The translations under genes were made by a program, and so were the position numbers. Of a stretch of DNA of 64,000 bases, positions 1-8,374 are shown in pieces. Every line of letters starts with the position of its first letter. Position 1 is the stretch's first letter. Source of the DNA: Chryseosolibacter histidinae (GTDB lineage: Bacteria; Bacteroidota; Bacteroidia; Cytophagales; Cyclobacteriaceae); assembly GCF_018598225.1 (NCBI RefSeq), contig NZ_JAHESF010000025.1:34680-98679 (forward strand), written 5' to 3'. Below the pieces are notes generated by a model that worked only from the letters and a program-made list of their open reading frames with translations, did not search any database and was not told where the DNA came from.

Positions 1-894
1 CGCAGAGTGGTCGATGCTGCTGAGCGCGGGTTCTACAAAACGACAGATAGCCTCATTGTTGAATCCCAGGATAGCAATATCGTCAGGCACCCTGAGTCCA
101 TTCTTTTTGATCACGTGCATCATCTCGATGGCGGCGTAATCGTTGATGGCGAAAATGGCATCGGGCCGTTGTGGAAGGTTGATGAGGTGGCGCGTGTATT
201 CTTCTACGTTGCCACCGCGGAAATAAGAATGAATGATGTAGTTATCTTTTACGGGAAGGTTGTGTTTCTTCAGCGCATCGATATAACCCATGAGGCGGTT
301 ACGTGAGTTGTAAAGATTCTGCGGACCTGCTACGATGGCAATACGTTTGCATCCCTGCGAGATGAGGTGTTCCGTGCCTTCGAACGAGATCTCATAGTTG
401 TCGGTGTAGACCTGCGATGCTTTTACATCTTCAAGGATGCGGTCGAAGAAGACAAGCGGTACGTTTTTCTGCAGCAGCATATCGAAGTGATCGGTGCGGT
501 CTGTTTCGCTGGAGACAGAAACAAGGATGCCATCCACGCGACTGGCGAGAAGGCCCTGAAGATTTTTGCGTTCGGCTACATACGACTCATCCGACTGGCA
601 GATCATTACGTGATATCCGGCGAGGTTCGCTATTTTTTGGATCCCGCCGATGGCTTTTGCGAAAAAGCGATTGACTGTTTCAGGGATGATCACGCCCAGG
701 GTATGGGTGCGCTGCTGTTTGAGGTTCAGCGCAAGTACGTTGGGCTGGTAGTTGAGCTTTTGTGCAATTTCCAGTACCCGTCTGCGGGTCTCCTGATTGA
801 CATCAGAATGTTCGGAAAGCGCACGGGAAACCGTTGATTTTGAGATCCCCAGAAGCTTTGCGATATCTTTTATGGTGACGGATTCGGTGGCCAT
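1..894 (-). CDS. LacI/GalR-family transcriptional regulator, 3' end off the window
   Basis: DNA-binding regulator of the LacI/GalR family. The minus strand reads openly from an ATG at 894 to base 1, giving 298 residues; family members have about 340, so roughly 40 C-terminal residues lie outside the window. The N-terminus (about residues 5-25) is a typical LacI helix-turn-helix with DIAKLLGIS and STVSRAL, followed by the hinge (LNYQPN). The rest matches the periplasmic-binding-like effector domain (ASRVDGILVS, ILGFNNEA). It is divergent from the ECF sigma gene at 1043. Two abutting palindromes lie just upstream (933-956), suggesting autoregulation. Being next to glucuronate genes, it probably senses a uronate or derived sugar acid; that is inference. 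Confidence 0.93.
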   Translation of the reverse strand, partial: MATESVTIKDIAKLLGISKSTVSRALSEHSDVNQETRRRVLEIAQKLNYQPNVLALNLKQQRTHTLGVIIPETVNRFFAKAIGGIQKIANLAGYHVMICQSDESYVAERKNLQGLLASRVDGILVSVSSETDRTDHFDMLLQKNVPLVFFDRILEDVKASQVYTDNYEISFEGTEHLISQGCKRIAIVAGPQNLYNSRNRLMGYIDALKKHNLPVKDNYIIHSYFRGGNVEEYTRHLINLPQRPDAIFAINDYAAIEMMHVIKKNGLRVPDDIAILGFNNEAICRFVEPALSSIDHSA

Positions 895-932
895 TCAAAC
901 GATTGATTAAAGATCAAAGATACTTAAAAACC

Positions 933-956
933 GGGACCGTTCCCGGGAACGTTCCC
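933..956. promoter_or_regulatory. Two abutting 12-bp palindromes, probable LacI operators
   Basis: GGGACCGTTCCC (933-944, one mismatched pair) is immediately followed by GGGAACGTTCCC (945-956, perfect). Both have the central CG typical of LacI/GalR operators. They sit 39 bp upstream of the minus-strand LacI gene and 87 bp upstream of the divergent sigma gene, so one protein could control both. The sites are seen directly; binding is inferred. Confidence 0.6.
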
Positions 957-1042
957 TTAAAAATTGTTTTCAATAATGCAAGAGACGGTAATGCTTTTTT
1001 TAAAAAAAGTTGTAGAATTACTGAACAATCGATTGCGCAAAA

Positions 1043-1651
1043 ATGATACAATCTCTACCCACAATTCTACCGCCGCAAGCTATACAACCGCATCGGATCC
1101 TGCAATCCGACAACCTCGATGAGTTGTTCCAGCGGGTCATCAACGACGATTACAGTTCCTTTGAAAAGATATTCAAAAATAATTACAAGTCGCTGTGCAC
1201 CTACGCCTGTCACGTTGTGAAAAGCCACGAATTAGCGGAAGAAATCGTTGACGATGTGTTTTGCAATCTTTGGAAGAACCGGAAAAAAATTCAGATCACT
1301 TCGTCGTTCCGGGCCTATCTGCTCACTTCCATCCGGAATAAATCGCTGGATTGTTTGCGCAAAATGAAACACGAAAAGAATGCAATGCTCGAAAGCGCTG
1401 CAACGGTGCCGTGCAAACAATCGATTGCATACGAAACGCTGTTTTATGAAGAATTGAACGGGCGTATAGAGGCCGCCATTCAAGGCCTTCCAAGACAATG
1501 CCGCACTATTTTTCTGATGAGTCGCGACCAGGACCTGAAATACAAAGAGATTGCAGAGCTCCTGAATATCAGCATCAAAACCGTCGATACGCAGATGGGA
1601 AGAGCCCTGAAATACCTCAGAAAGTCGATTTCGCCGGCTGTTTCATCATAA
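1043..1651 (+). CDS. RNA polymerase ECF sigma factor (sigma-70 family)
   Basis: ECF-type sigma factor of 202 residues. Region 2 lies at about residues 40-85 (FEKIFKNNYKSL, AEEIVDDVFCNLW) and region 4 at about 150-195 (KYKEIAELLNIS, then KTVDTQMGRALKYLR). An N-terminal stretch of about 35 residues precedes region 2 and looks unstructured. The ATG at 1043 is the first in-frame start. Bacteroidota ECF factors of this type often control a neighbouring SusC/SusD transporter through a FecR anti-sigma. No FecR gene is next to it; a 72-residue protein follows instead. Divergent LacI gene and palindromes lie upstream. Confidence 0.9.
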   Translation: MIQSLPTILPPQAIQPHRILQSDNLDELFQRVINDDYSSFEKIFKNNYKSLCTYACHVVKSHELAEEIVDDVFCNLWKNRKKIQITSSFRAYLLTSIRNKSLDCLRKMKHEKNAMLESAATVPCKQSIAYETLFYEELNGRIEAAIQGLPRQCRTIFLMSRDQDLKYKEIAELLNISIKTVDTQMGRALKYLRKSISPAVSS

Positions 1652-1771
1652 CCCGCGTGGTCAATTATAGTCAAAACTACCATTTCCCGTTCTTTCAGTA
1701 GGGGTATTGCTCCCTTTTGCCGTCATTTGTACGTGGCGGTTATAATAAGTTCTACAGCAATCTATTCCCTG

Positions 1772-1990
1772 ATGGCCCGGTGCCTGAAGGGAGAATCCAC
1801 CCCGGAGGATGATATGATGCTTCAGGATCTGCTCTCGTCAGACCCCGGAATGAAAGAAGAATACGATCTCTTCAGGAGCCTGGTGCAAAATGAATGCAAC
1901 ACGCAGCTGAACGGTGACTCATCCGAAGCGCATCTTCAGAAAAAATTTGATCGCATTACCCGTCGGTTAAAAGAGGAAGGATCGTTATAA
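1772..1990 (+). CDS. Small acidic/charged protein, possible short anti-sigma-like partner
   Basis: A 72-residue protein from ATG 1772. The frame stays open upstream to a TTG at 1727, but the extra 15 residues look unconstrained, so the ATG is preferred. The composition (TPEDDMMLQDLLSSDPGM, then EEYDLF) resembles the N-terminal 'load-counting' helix segment of FecR-type anti-sigma factors, which begins such proteins in Bacteroidota. There is no membrane segment and no FecR domain. It sits 120 bp after the sigma gene in the same direction. It may bind that sigma factor, but this is an inference from position and weak resemblance. Confidence 0.55.
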   Translation: MARCLKGESTPEDDMMLQDLLSSDPGMKEEYDLFRSLVQNECNTQLNGDSSEAHLQKKFDRITRRLKEEGSL

Positions 1991-2053
1991 TCGCACTTCA
2001 GTCATCACCGATCAATTCAGATTTTTTATTGTTTGTAAACGAATCATAAGCGC

Positions 2054-2866
2054 ATGGACTTTTTTTCACTTAAAGGCAAGTCTGTTATTATTACCGGAGG
2101 TACGGGAGTTCTCGGCACATCCATGACCAAAGGCGTGGCGGAAGCCGGCGCGTCAGTGGCCATCCTGGGAAGAAGAAAAGAAGTAGGAGAGAAGCTCGCA
2201 GCCGAGATAAACGCTGCGGGTGGAAAAGCGATCGCCCTCGTAGCCGATGTGCTCAACCGCGAGCAGCTGGTCAGCGCCAGGGACGCGGTTAAAAAAGCAT
2301 TCGGCAGCATCGATATACTCATTAACGCCGCCGGTGGAAATATGCCCGGAGCAGTCATTCCTCCCGACAAAAACTTTTTCGATCTCAGCATCGACGCATT
2401 TCAGCAAGTAATGGATCTCAACCTGCTGGGTACAGTATTGCCCACACAGGTGTTCACGGAAGATATGGCCAAACAGAAAAAAGGTGTGATCATCAACATC
2501 GCCTCCATGGCCTCTTACAAACCGCTTACCCGTGTCGTAGGATATTCCGCCGCCAAGGCTGCCGTTGAAAATTTCACGCGATGGCTGGCGGTTGAAATGG
2601 CGAAGAAGTTTGGTGAAGGCATCCGTGTCAATGCCATCTCCCCGGGATTCTTCCTCACGGAACAAAACCGTACGCTGCTCACCAATCCCGATGGAACGTT
2701 TACCGCCCGGGGCCAGTCGGCCATCAACCAGACTCCCTTCGCAAGATTTGGAAAACCCGAAGAGCTCATCGGTACATTGGTGTGGCTCTGTTCCGATGCA
2801 TCCGCTTTTGTCACCGGTGTCAACGTTCCCGTCGACGGAGGATTCACGGCTTTCGGAGGCGTATAA
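2054..2866 (+). CDS. SDR-family oxidoreductase, probable D-mannonate oxidoreductase (fructuronate reductase)
   Basis: Classical short-chain dehydrogenase/reductase, 270 residues. Cofactor motif TGGTGVLG is at residues 14-21, NAAG at 91-94, the catalytic serine in IASMAS (about 151-154), and YSAAK with Tyr164 and Lys168. Its nearest functional relatives are the SDR proteins annotated as D-mannonate oxidoreductases, which interconvert D-fructuronate and D-mannonate. The next gene, uxaC, makes fructuronate from glucuronate, which supports that role. The spacing to uxaC is 57 bp, filled by an AT-rich repeat. A general sugar-acid SDR with another substrate cannot be excluded. Confidence 0.85.
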   Translation: MDFFSLKGKSVIITGGTGVLGTSMTKGVAEAGASVAILGRRKEVGEKLAAEINAAGGKAIALVADVLNREQLVSARDAVKKAFGSIDILINAAGGNMPGAVIPPDKNFFDLSIDAFQQVMDLNLLGTVLPTQVFTEDMAKQKKGVIINIASMASYKPLTRVVGYSAAKAAVENFTRWLAVEMAKKFGEGIRVNAISPGFFLTEQNRTLLTNPDGTFTARGQSAINQTPFARFGKPEELIGTLVWLCSDASAFVTGVNVPVDGGFTAFGGV

Positions 2867-2921
2867 GTTTAAAGTTTAAGGTTTAAAGTTTAAAGTTTAG
2901 GGAAGGTTTAAAGTTTTTAAG
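2867..2921. repeat. Intergenic 'TTTAAAGT' low-complexity repeat
   Basis: Several tandem copies of a GTTTAAAG word start right after the SDR stop codon and end just before the uxaC start. The same word, with inverted copies, flanks the far end of uxaC (4328-4445). So uxaC is bracketed by related AT-rich repeats. Confidence 0.6.
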
Positions 2922-2923
2922 GT

Positions 2924-4342
2924 ATGATAGGAACTGCGAAAGTTTTTCTGGATGACGATTTTCTGCTGAGCAATGATATCGCTGTGCAGCTTTATGAGGA
3001 GTATGCGTCTCCCATGCCCATCGTGGATTATCACAATCATCTCTCACCGGAAGACATCGCTTCGAACCGTAAGTTCACCAACATCACGGAAGCGTGGCTG
3101 GAGGGTGACCACTACAAATGGCGGGCGATGCGCATCAACGGCGTTCCTGAAAAATACTGCACGGGCCAGGTACCACCGCTCGAGAAATTCCAGGCGTGGG
3201 CGAAAACCGTACCCTATACCATGCGCAATCCCCTGTATCACTGGACTCACCTCGAGCTGAAAAATTATTTCGGGGTACGCAAGCTGCTCGATGAAAAAAG
3301 TGCCCGGGAGATCTATGACGATTGCTCCGCCATGCTGAACCAGGACGACTTCAGCGTGCACGCCCTGCTGGCCAAAATGAATGTTGAAGTAGTGTGCACC
3401 ACCGATGACCCCACCGATTCGCTCGAGCATCATCAGCGTTTCGCAGGCTCCGGGTCGGCGCTGAAAATGTTCCCCACCTTCAGGCCAGACAAAGCTTACG
3501 CAACGGAAGATGCCGTTGCCTACAACGCTTACCTCGACAAGCTTTCAACAGTTTCTTCGACCGCTATCAAGAATTTTGACGACCTCATCCAGGCGCTGCA
3601 AAAAAGGATCGCTTTTTTCGACAGCCTCGGATGCCGCGCGTCTGATCACGGACTTGAATCGCTTTATTTTGATGCGCAATCACTGGCAACAGCCCCTGCC
3701 ATCTTCAAAAAGATCCGCGCAGGCGAAAACCTCGGCGCCGAAGAAAGATTGCAGCTCAGGTGTGCCGTGCTCATCAACCTCTGCAAGCTTTATCATGAGA
3801 AACGGTGGGCACAGCAGTTTCACCTGGGCGCTATGCGCAACAACAACACGCGTATGAAACGTGCGCTGGGTGCTGATACCGGTTTCGACTCGGTAGGAGA
3901 TTACCCGCAGGCAACACACATGTCGCGGTTCTTCGATCACCTCGACAGCACAGACCAGCTCGCTAAAACGATCATCTATAACCTCAACCCGTCGCAGAAT
4001 GAAGTGTTTGCCACCATGGTAGGCAACTTCAGCGATGGCTCCGTTCCCGGCAAGATCCAGTTCGGTTCGGGCTGGTGGTTCCTCGATCAGAAAGATGGTA
4101 TGGAGAAGCAGATGAACACCCTCTCCAACATGGGACTGCTCTCACGCTTCGTAGGCATGGTCACGGATTCCAGGAGCTTCCTGTCATTCCCGCGCCACGA
4201 ATACTTCAGGCGCATCCTCTGCAACCTGCTGGCAGAAGATATCCGCGCCGGCGAGCTCCCCGACGATCTCCCACGCATAGGGCAGATGGTGAGGGATGTG
4301 TGTTACTTTAATGCGAAGGGGTATTTTGGGTTTAAAATTTAA
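2924..4342 (+). CDS. uxaC: Glucuronate isomerase
   Basis: Uronate isomerase (EC 5.3.1.12), which converts D-glucuronate to D-fructuronate (and galacturonate to tagaturonate) in the cytoplasm. The length of 472 residues is normal for the family. It belongs to the amidohydrolase superfamily; the metal-site signature DYHNHL (His37, His39) lies near the N-terminus, and the family pattern continues with TTDDPTDSLEHH, HLGAMRNNNTR and GWWFLDQKDGM. It follows the mannonate oxidoreductase-type SDR, matching the order of the glucuronate pathway. Mannonate dehydratase (uxuA) and KDG kinase are not in the window. The last codons (GFKI) lie within an AT-rich repeat. Confidence 0.96.
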   Translation: MIGTAKVFLDDDFLLSNDIAVQLYEEYASPMPIVDYHNHLSPEDIASNRKFTNITEAWLEGDHYKWRAMRINGVPEKYCTGQVPPLEKFQAWAKTVPYTMRNPLYHWTHLELKNYFGVRKLLDEKSAREIYDDCSAMLNQDDFSVHALLAKMNVEVVCTTDDPTDSLEHHQRFAGSGSALKMFPTFRPDKAYATEDAVAYNAYLDKLSTVSSTAIKNFDDLIQALQKRIAFFDSLGCRASDHGLESLYFDAQSLATAPAIFKKIRAGENLGAEERLQLRCAVLINLCKLYHEKRWAQQFHLGAMRNNNTRMKRALGADTGFDSVGDYPQATHMSRFFDHLDSTDQLAKTIIYNLNPSQNEVFATMVGNFSDGSVPGKIQFGSGWWFLDQKDGMEKQMNTLSNMGLLSRFVGMVTDSRSFLSFPRHEYFRRILCNLLAEDIRAGELPDDLPRIGQMVRDVCYFNAKGYFGFKI

Positions 4343-4445
4343 AGTTTAAAATTTAAAGTTTAAAGTTGGAGCTTTCGAATCGGTGCTGAGTTGACAAACA
4401 CCGAATCTAACTTTAAACCTGAAACCTGAAACTTCTAACTTTAAA
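4328..4445. repeat. AT-rich inverted repeat between convergent uxaC and DUF4861 gene
   Basis: TTTAAA/ATTTAAAGTTTAAAG words at about 4328-4366 are answered by inverted AACTTTAAAC words at 4409-4418 and 4437-4445. The arms can pair, giving a large AT-rich hairpin between two convergent genes, probably a bidirectional terminator. The left arm reaches into the last codons of uxaC. Confidence 0.55.
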
Positions 4446-5615
4446 CTATTTCACAACTTTCACCTCCAACGGCGAGCCGAGTCTCTCTGCAAAACCCTTC
4501 AGATACTTATTCCAATCCGTGGCATTGTTGAAACGTCCGGCTTTTTTCCAGCCGAAGCCTGCGTAGTATACCACTTTGTTCTTCGCTGGTTTCAGCATTA
4601 CGTAAAGCTGGCTCAGGTCTTTTTTGGGCGTGCGATAGTCGAGGTGGGAGATCACGTCTTTGCTCGCCGCAACGATGCCTGTTCCCAGCTCTGAGTCGTC
4701 AAGTGGTTCCCAATAGCTGAACCAACCTTCTGAATCATTCCCGCTTGTTACACCTGCTTTATCATGGAGTGTGATGCCGGCGGTGCAGTTCGGTAGCGGA
4801 GCGCTGCTTTCAAGTGTAACTTCATATCGCGTAAGCTGGCTTCCTGCATCGAGGGAGATCCTTTTCTTTTCCTTGACTGTTGCACCGTTGGCAGTCCATG
4901 GTGCATAGGTGAGCTCGAAAACGGTGCGGATCGGTCCGGTGGCAATGGTTTTGTACGATACAAAATTCTTCGATACGTAGAGTGAGTCTTTCACCCACAC
5001 GCCGATCCCACCGCATCCTCTGCTGGCGCCAACATGGTAATTGTCGAGGCCTTCGCCATTGTCTTTGTGGTACGAGCCGCCGGTTTCACTTTTTTTGTAC
5101 CATTTATCGATGATCAGATAATCCACCCGTTTCAGCCAGCAATCCATGCCACTGGAAAGTGTTCCGCCGGGTTTACCTTCGTCAACGATCTGTTGCGCCT
5201 TGGGACCGTAGGTGCGGAAGGCCACAAGATCATTCTCCCAGGCATAGTCGTCGATACGTTCGGGAACAAGCCGTGAGAAAGTAGCCGAAACTGGTGGCGG
5301 CGCCTGAGCGGTTGTTGTCTCGATGGTCACTGTTTTTTCCTCCTTGCCACGGATGTCAACCTGGAAGAGGAGCTCGTCAGCTTTTCCGTCGTCGTTGTTA
5401 TCGATCAGCTGTTGCACGAGCACTTTGCCGTTGTCCGTTACCTGAAACGGTTTGCCGGCCAGTGAACGCAACGATGTCAGTGGAATGGTAACACTTTCGG
5501 CGCGACGATCGGCAGCCAGTTTGTTGCTGATCTTTACCTGCAGCTTCTGCTGGCCGTAAGACAATGACACACACGAAATGAGGATGCAAAGAAGTGAACA
5601 GGATTTGAGCTTCAT
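4446..5615 (-). CDS. DUF4861 family secreted protein
   Basis: A 389-residue protein from ATG 5615; an upstream in-frame ATG at 5648 would add 11 residues before the signal peptide and is less likely. The signal peptide spans about residues 1-22 (ending SYGQ). The body has the features I associate with DUF4861: a beta-rich start (NDDGKADELLFQ), a DYAWENDLVAFRTYGPKA segment and several aromatic motifs (GWFSYWEPLDD). DUF4861 proteins are common in Bacteroidota loci for uronic-acid-containing polysaccharides and appear periplasmic or extracellular. It is convergent with uxaC and divergent from the second LacI gene. No enzymatic activity can be assigned from sequence alone. Confidence 0.8.
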   Translation of the reverse strand: MKLKSCSLLCILISCVSLSYGQQKLQVKISNKLAADRRAESVTIPLTSLRSLAGKPFQVTDNGKVLVQQLIDNNDDGKADELLFQVDIRGKEEKTVTIETTTAQAPPPVSATFSRLVPERIDDYAWENDLVAFRTYGPKAQQIVDEGKPGGTLSSGMDCWLKRVDYLIIDKWYKKSETGGSYHKDNGEGLDNYHVGASRGCGGIGVWVKDSLYVSKNFVSYKTIATGPIRTVFELTYAPWTANGATVKEKKRISLDAGSQLTRYEVTLESSAPLPNCTAGITLHDKAGVTSGNDSEGWFSYWEPLDDSELGTGIVAASKDVISHLDYRTPKKDLSQLYVMLKPAKNKVVYYAGFGWKKAGRFNNATDWNKYLKGFAERLGSPLEVKVVK

Positions 5616-5946
5616 GAGATTACGATACAATGATCCGTTAATATACAACGACGGATTTTTATAGCCTAACCCTGAAACGGCATCACTTTATTTCAACTAA
5701 AGTTTTCCCCATGTCGCAGGTAGTTTGAAAATGGTGTAACTTGCATCCATAGCTTGCAGGAATGAGGAGCGCCACCTCAGTTCTTGAAGGTACGAGGTAC
5801 ATCCCGATTCCCATCGGGATACGAAGTAGGTCCCGATGCCAATCGGGAGGAAGGCTTTACATCGAAGCCAGTTCCTTTACCTGCTGTTGTCTCCTACTGC
5901 CTACTTTTCATGCAGGTGTTTGAAACCCCCGAATTCAACACAGACT
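5616..5946. other. Intergenic region with two short TCCCGAT/ATCGGGA hairpins
   Basis: This 331-bp gap separates the divergent DUF4861 and LacI genes and must hold both promoters. Two 7-8-bp hairpins, ATCCCGAT...ATCGGGAT (5801-5820) and TCCCGAT...ATCGGGA (5831-5848), lie side by side next to a GTACGAGGTAC word (about 5790-5800). Both belong to repeat families seen in other gaps here. I see no additional gene. Confidence 0.5.
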
Positions 5947-6984
5947 ATGAAAAAGGATCGACCAACCGTACATGATATCGCCCGTGAGCTGAACATAACT
6001 GCGTCCACGGTTTCAAGAGCGCTCAACGATCACCCCCGCATCAGTGACAGCACCAAGAAGGCCGTGCTCAACATGGCCAAGAAGCTCAGCTATCAGCCCC
6101 ACCGCATTGCCGCCGCCCTGAGAAAAGGCCGCAGCCACATCATCGGGGTAATTGTACCGACCGCCGACCGTAATTTTTTCGCCTCTGTGGTGAGAGGTAT
6201 AGAAGAGATGGCCAACCAGTCTAACTACCAGGTGATGATCTGCCAGACGTACGAAGACCCGCACAAGGAAGCGGCAGCCATCGAGGCCCTGCTCAGCTCG
6301 CGGGTGGATGGTATCATTGCTTCGTTGTCGAAACGCACCGAGAACTTCGATCACTTTTTGAAAGTGAAGAACAAAGGTATTCCGCTCATCATGTTCGACC
6401 GCTCCAACGATCAGCTCGGCGTGAGCCATGTTGTGATTGACGATTACCTGGCCTCTTATAAAGCCGTGGAGCACCTGATCGAACAGGGATGCCGGCGGAT
6501 TGCACACTTCACCAATTTTCAGAAGATCAACATCTATAAAGAAAGGTTGAGAGGATACAAGGCTGCGCTGGAAGATCATGGAATCGCCTATGACGAACGT
6601 CTTGTCGTTGCCAGCAACCTGCAGCTGCAGGACGGCCGTGAAAGCATGATGAAGTTGCTGGAACTGGCCGAAATACCCGACGCCGTATTTTCTTCCAGCG
6701 ACCTGGGTGCCATGGGTGCCCTGCAGGTGTTAAAAGAGAAAGACATCGCCGTGCCAGAGCGCATTGCACTGGTGGGCTTCAGCAACGAGCCGTTTACCAT
6801 GTTCTCCGATCCTCCGCTCACCTCCATCGATCAGCACACCAAACGTATGGGCAACATCGCTTCGGAAATGTTCCTGGAAGAGATCAAGGCATCGCCCATC
6901 GAAAAATTCATCCCAAAAAAGATCGTACTGAGCCCGGAGCTGGTAGTGAGAAAATCGTCTCTGAAGATCCGCAGAAGCGCCTGA
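5947..6984 (+). CDS. LacI/GalR-family transcriptional regulator
   Basis: A 345-residue LacI regulator starting at ATG 5947. The frame is open further upstream to 5836, but that extension encodes part of the intergenic hairpin region and precedes the conserved start of the helix-turn-helix (TVHDIARELN, TASTVSRALND), so it is rejected. The hinge (LSYQPHRIAAALRKG) and periplasmic-binding-like domain (SRVDGIIASLSK, LVGFSNEP) are complete. It is a paralogue of the LacI at the left edge. The position between the uronate genes and the PQQ dehydrogenase/SusCD genes suggests it controls part of this locus; no clear operator was found next to it. Confidence 0.94.
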   Translation: MKKDRPTVHDIARELNITASTVSRALNDHPRISDSTKKAVLNMAKKLSYQPHRIAAALRKGRSHIIGVIVPTADRNFFASVVRGIEEMANQSNYQVMICQTYEDPHKEAAAIEALLSSRVDGIIASLSKRTENFDHFLKVKNKGIPLIMFDRSNDQLGVSHVVIDDYLASYKAVEHLIEQGCRRIAHFTNFQKINIYKERLRGYKAALEDHGIAYDERLVVASNLQLQDGRESMMKLLELAEIPDAVFSSSDLGAMGALQVLKEKDIAVPERIALVGFSNEPFTMFSDPPLTSIDQHTKRMGNIASEMFLEEIKASPIEKFIPKKIVLSPELVVRKSSLKIRRSA

Positions 6985-7090
6985 CAGGTCTTTCTCTTCA
7001 ACGGCGATTTGGTATTTTGCACTCACTATTAAATGAGTTCACGTTTACAAAAACACATCCTGTTAAATTTACAGACAAATAATTATTGAT

Positions 7091-8365
7091 ATGCAAAACA
7101 AAATATTATGCTGGGCGGTGCTTGCCGTATTTGTGCTGGCCAGCTTCGCACCGGTGAGCGATCCTATTGTTGCGCAGGAGGATGTCTCGCTACAGTTGCC
7201 GCAGGGATTTCAGGCCACCACCATCATCCCTGAGCTGGGCCGCAACCGCCACCTCGTGGTTCAGAGCAACGGCGATATCTACGTCAAGCTCGACAAGCTG
7301 AAGGATGGCGCCAAAGGTATTGTGATCCTCCGCGATGCGAACAAAGACGGGCAATATGAGATCGCTTCAAGCTTTGGTGATTATGCCGGCACTGGTATCG
7401 CCATCAAGAACGGATATTTGTACGCTTCATCCGATGACCAGGTGTTCCGCTATAAGCTCAATAAGAAAGGGGAGGTTGAGAATACGGATAAACCCGAGAT
7501 CATTGTTACCGGTTTGGTGAAAGGCCGTCAGCACCAGACCAAATCCATCGCGCTTGACAACGCCGGAAATATTTATGTGAACATCGGTGCGCCTTCCAAT
7601 GCCTGCCAGGAACAGGATCGCAGCAAAGGTTCTCCGGGCCAGGATCCATGCCCCATCCTGGAGACAGCGGGTGGCATCTGGCAGTTCAGGGCAGACAAGC
7701 TGAACCAATCTTACGCAGAAGGTACACGCTACGCTACCGGTATCCGCAACGTTGTGGGCCTCGACTGGAATGCGCAGGCCAATGAGCTTTACGCGATGCA
7801 GCACGGCCGTGATCAGTTCTTCCAGCTCTATCCTGAAATGTATACGGAGCAACAGAGCGCTGAGCTTCCGGCAGAAGAGCTGTTCATGGTGAAAAAAGGA
7901 TCGAACTTCGGCTGGCCGTATTGCTATTACGACCAGTATCAGAAAAAGAAGATCCTGGCACCTGAATATGGCGGCGACAGCAAAAAGCAAGGCCGGTGCG
8001 AAGGTGTAGACCAGCCAGTGATGGCATTTCCCGGGCACTGGGCACCGAATGGGCTTTTATTCTATACCGGCAAGATGTTTCCTTCCAAATACAAAAATGG
8101 CGCGTTCATTGCTTTCCATGGGTCATGGAACAGGGCGCCGCTGGAGCAGCAGGGTTACAAAGTGGTGTTCGTTCCTTTTGGAAAGGATGGAAAACCTTCC
8201 GGGGATTATGAGGTGTTTGCCAACGGATTTGCCGGGGCAGGTGTTGTTCAGTCGCCGCGCGATGCCAAATTCAGACCGTGTGGTCTGGCGCAGGGACCTG
8301 ATGGTGCCTTATACATTTCAGATTCTGTAAAAGGAAGGATCTGGAAGATCGTTTATAAAAAATAA
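7091..8365 (+). CDS. PQQ-dependent sugar dehydrogenase (sorbosone/glucose dehydrogenase type beta-propeller)
   Basis: Secreted six-bladed propeller of 424 residues with a signal peptide of about 29 residues (cleavage near IVAQ). It matches the GDH/sorbosone dehydrogenase family: LPQGFQATTI near the mature N-terminus, ATGIRNVVGLDW, KKGSNFGWPYCYY, and the terminal RPCGLAQGPDGALYISD. These enzymes oxidise aldoses or sorbosone in the periplasm using PQQ and pass electrons to a cytochrome. The next gene, 9 bp downstream, is a c-type cytochrome, which fits that role. The exact sugar is unknown; PQQ binding is inferred from family, and some members of this fold may lack it. Confidence 0.85.
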   Translation: MQNKILCWAVLAVFVLASFAPVSDPIVAQEDVSLQLPQGFQATTIIPELGRNRHLVVQSNGDIYVKLDKLKDGAKGIVILRDANKDGQYEIASSFGDYAGTGIAIKNGYLYASSDDQVFRYKLNKKGEVENTDKPEIIVTGLVKGRQHQTKSIALDNAGNIYVNIGAPSNACQEQDRSKGSPGQDPCPILETAGGIWQFRADKLNQSYAEGTRYATGIRNVVGLDWNAQANELYAMQHGRDQFFQLYPEMYTEQQSAELPAEELFMVKKGSNFGWPYCYYDQYQKKKILAPEYGGDSKKQGRCEGVDQPVMAFPGHWAPNGLLFYTGKMFPSKYKNGAFIAFHGSWNRAPLEQQGYKVVFVPFGKDGKPSGDYEVFANGFAGAGVVQSPRDAKFRPCGLAQGPDGALYISDSVKGRIWKIVYKK

Positions 8366-8374
8366 AGTTTAGCA

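Noticed and set aside
5836..5946. Extended start of the second LacI gene at 5836
   Set aside because: The added residues read through intergenic hairpins, and the conserved helix-turn-helix begins at the ATG at 5947.
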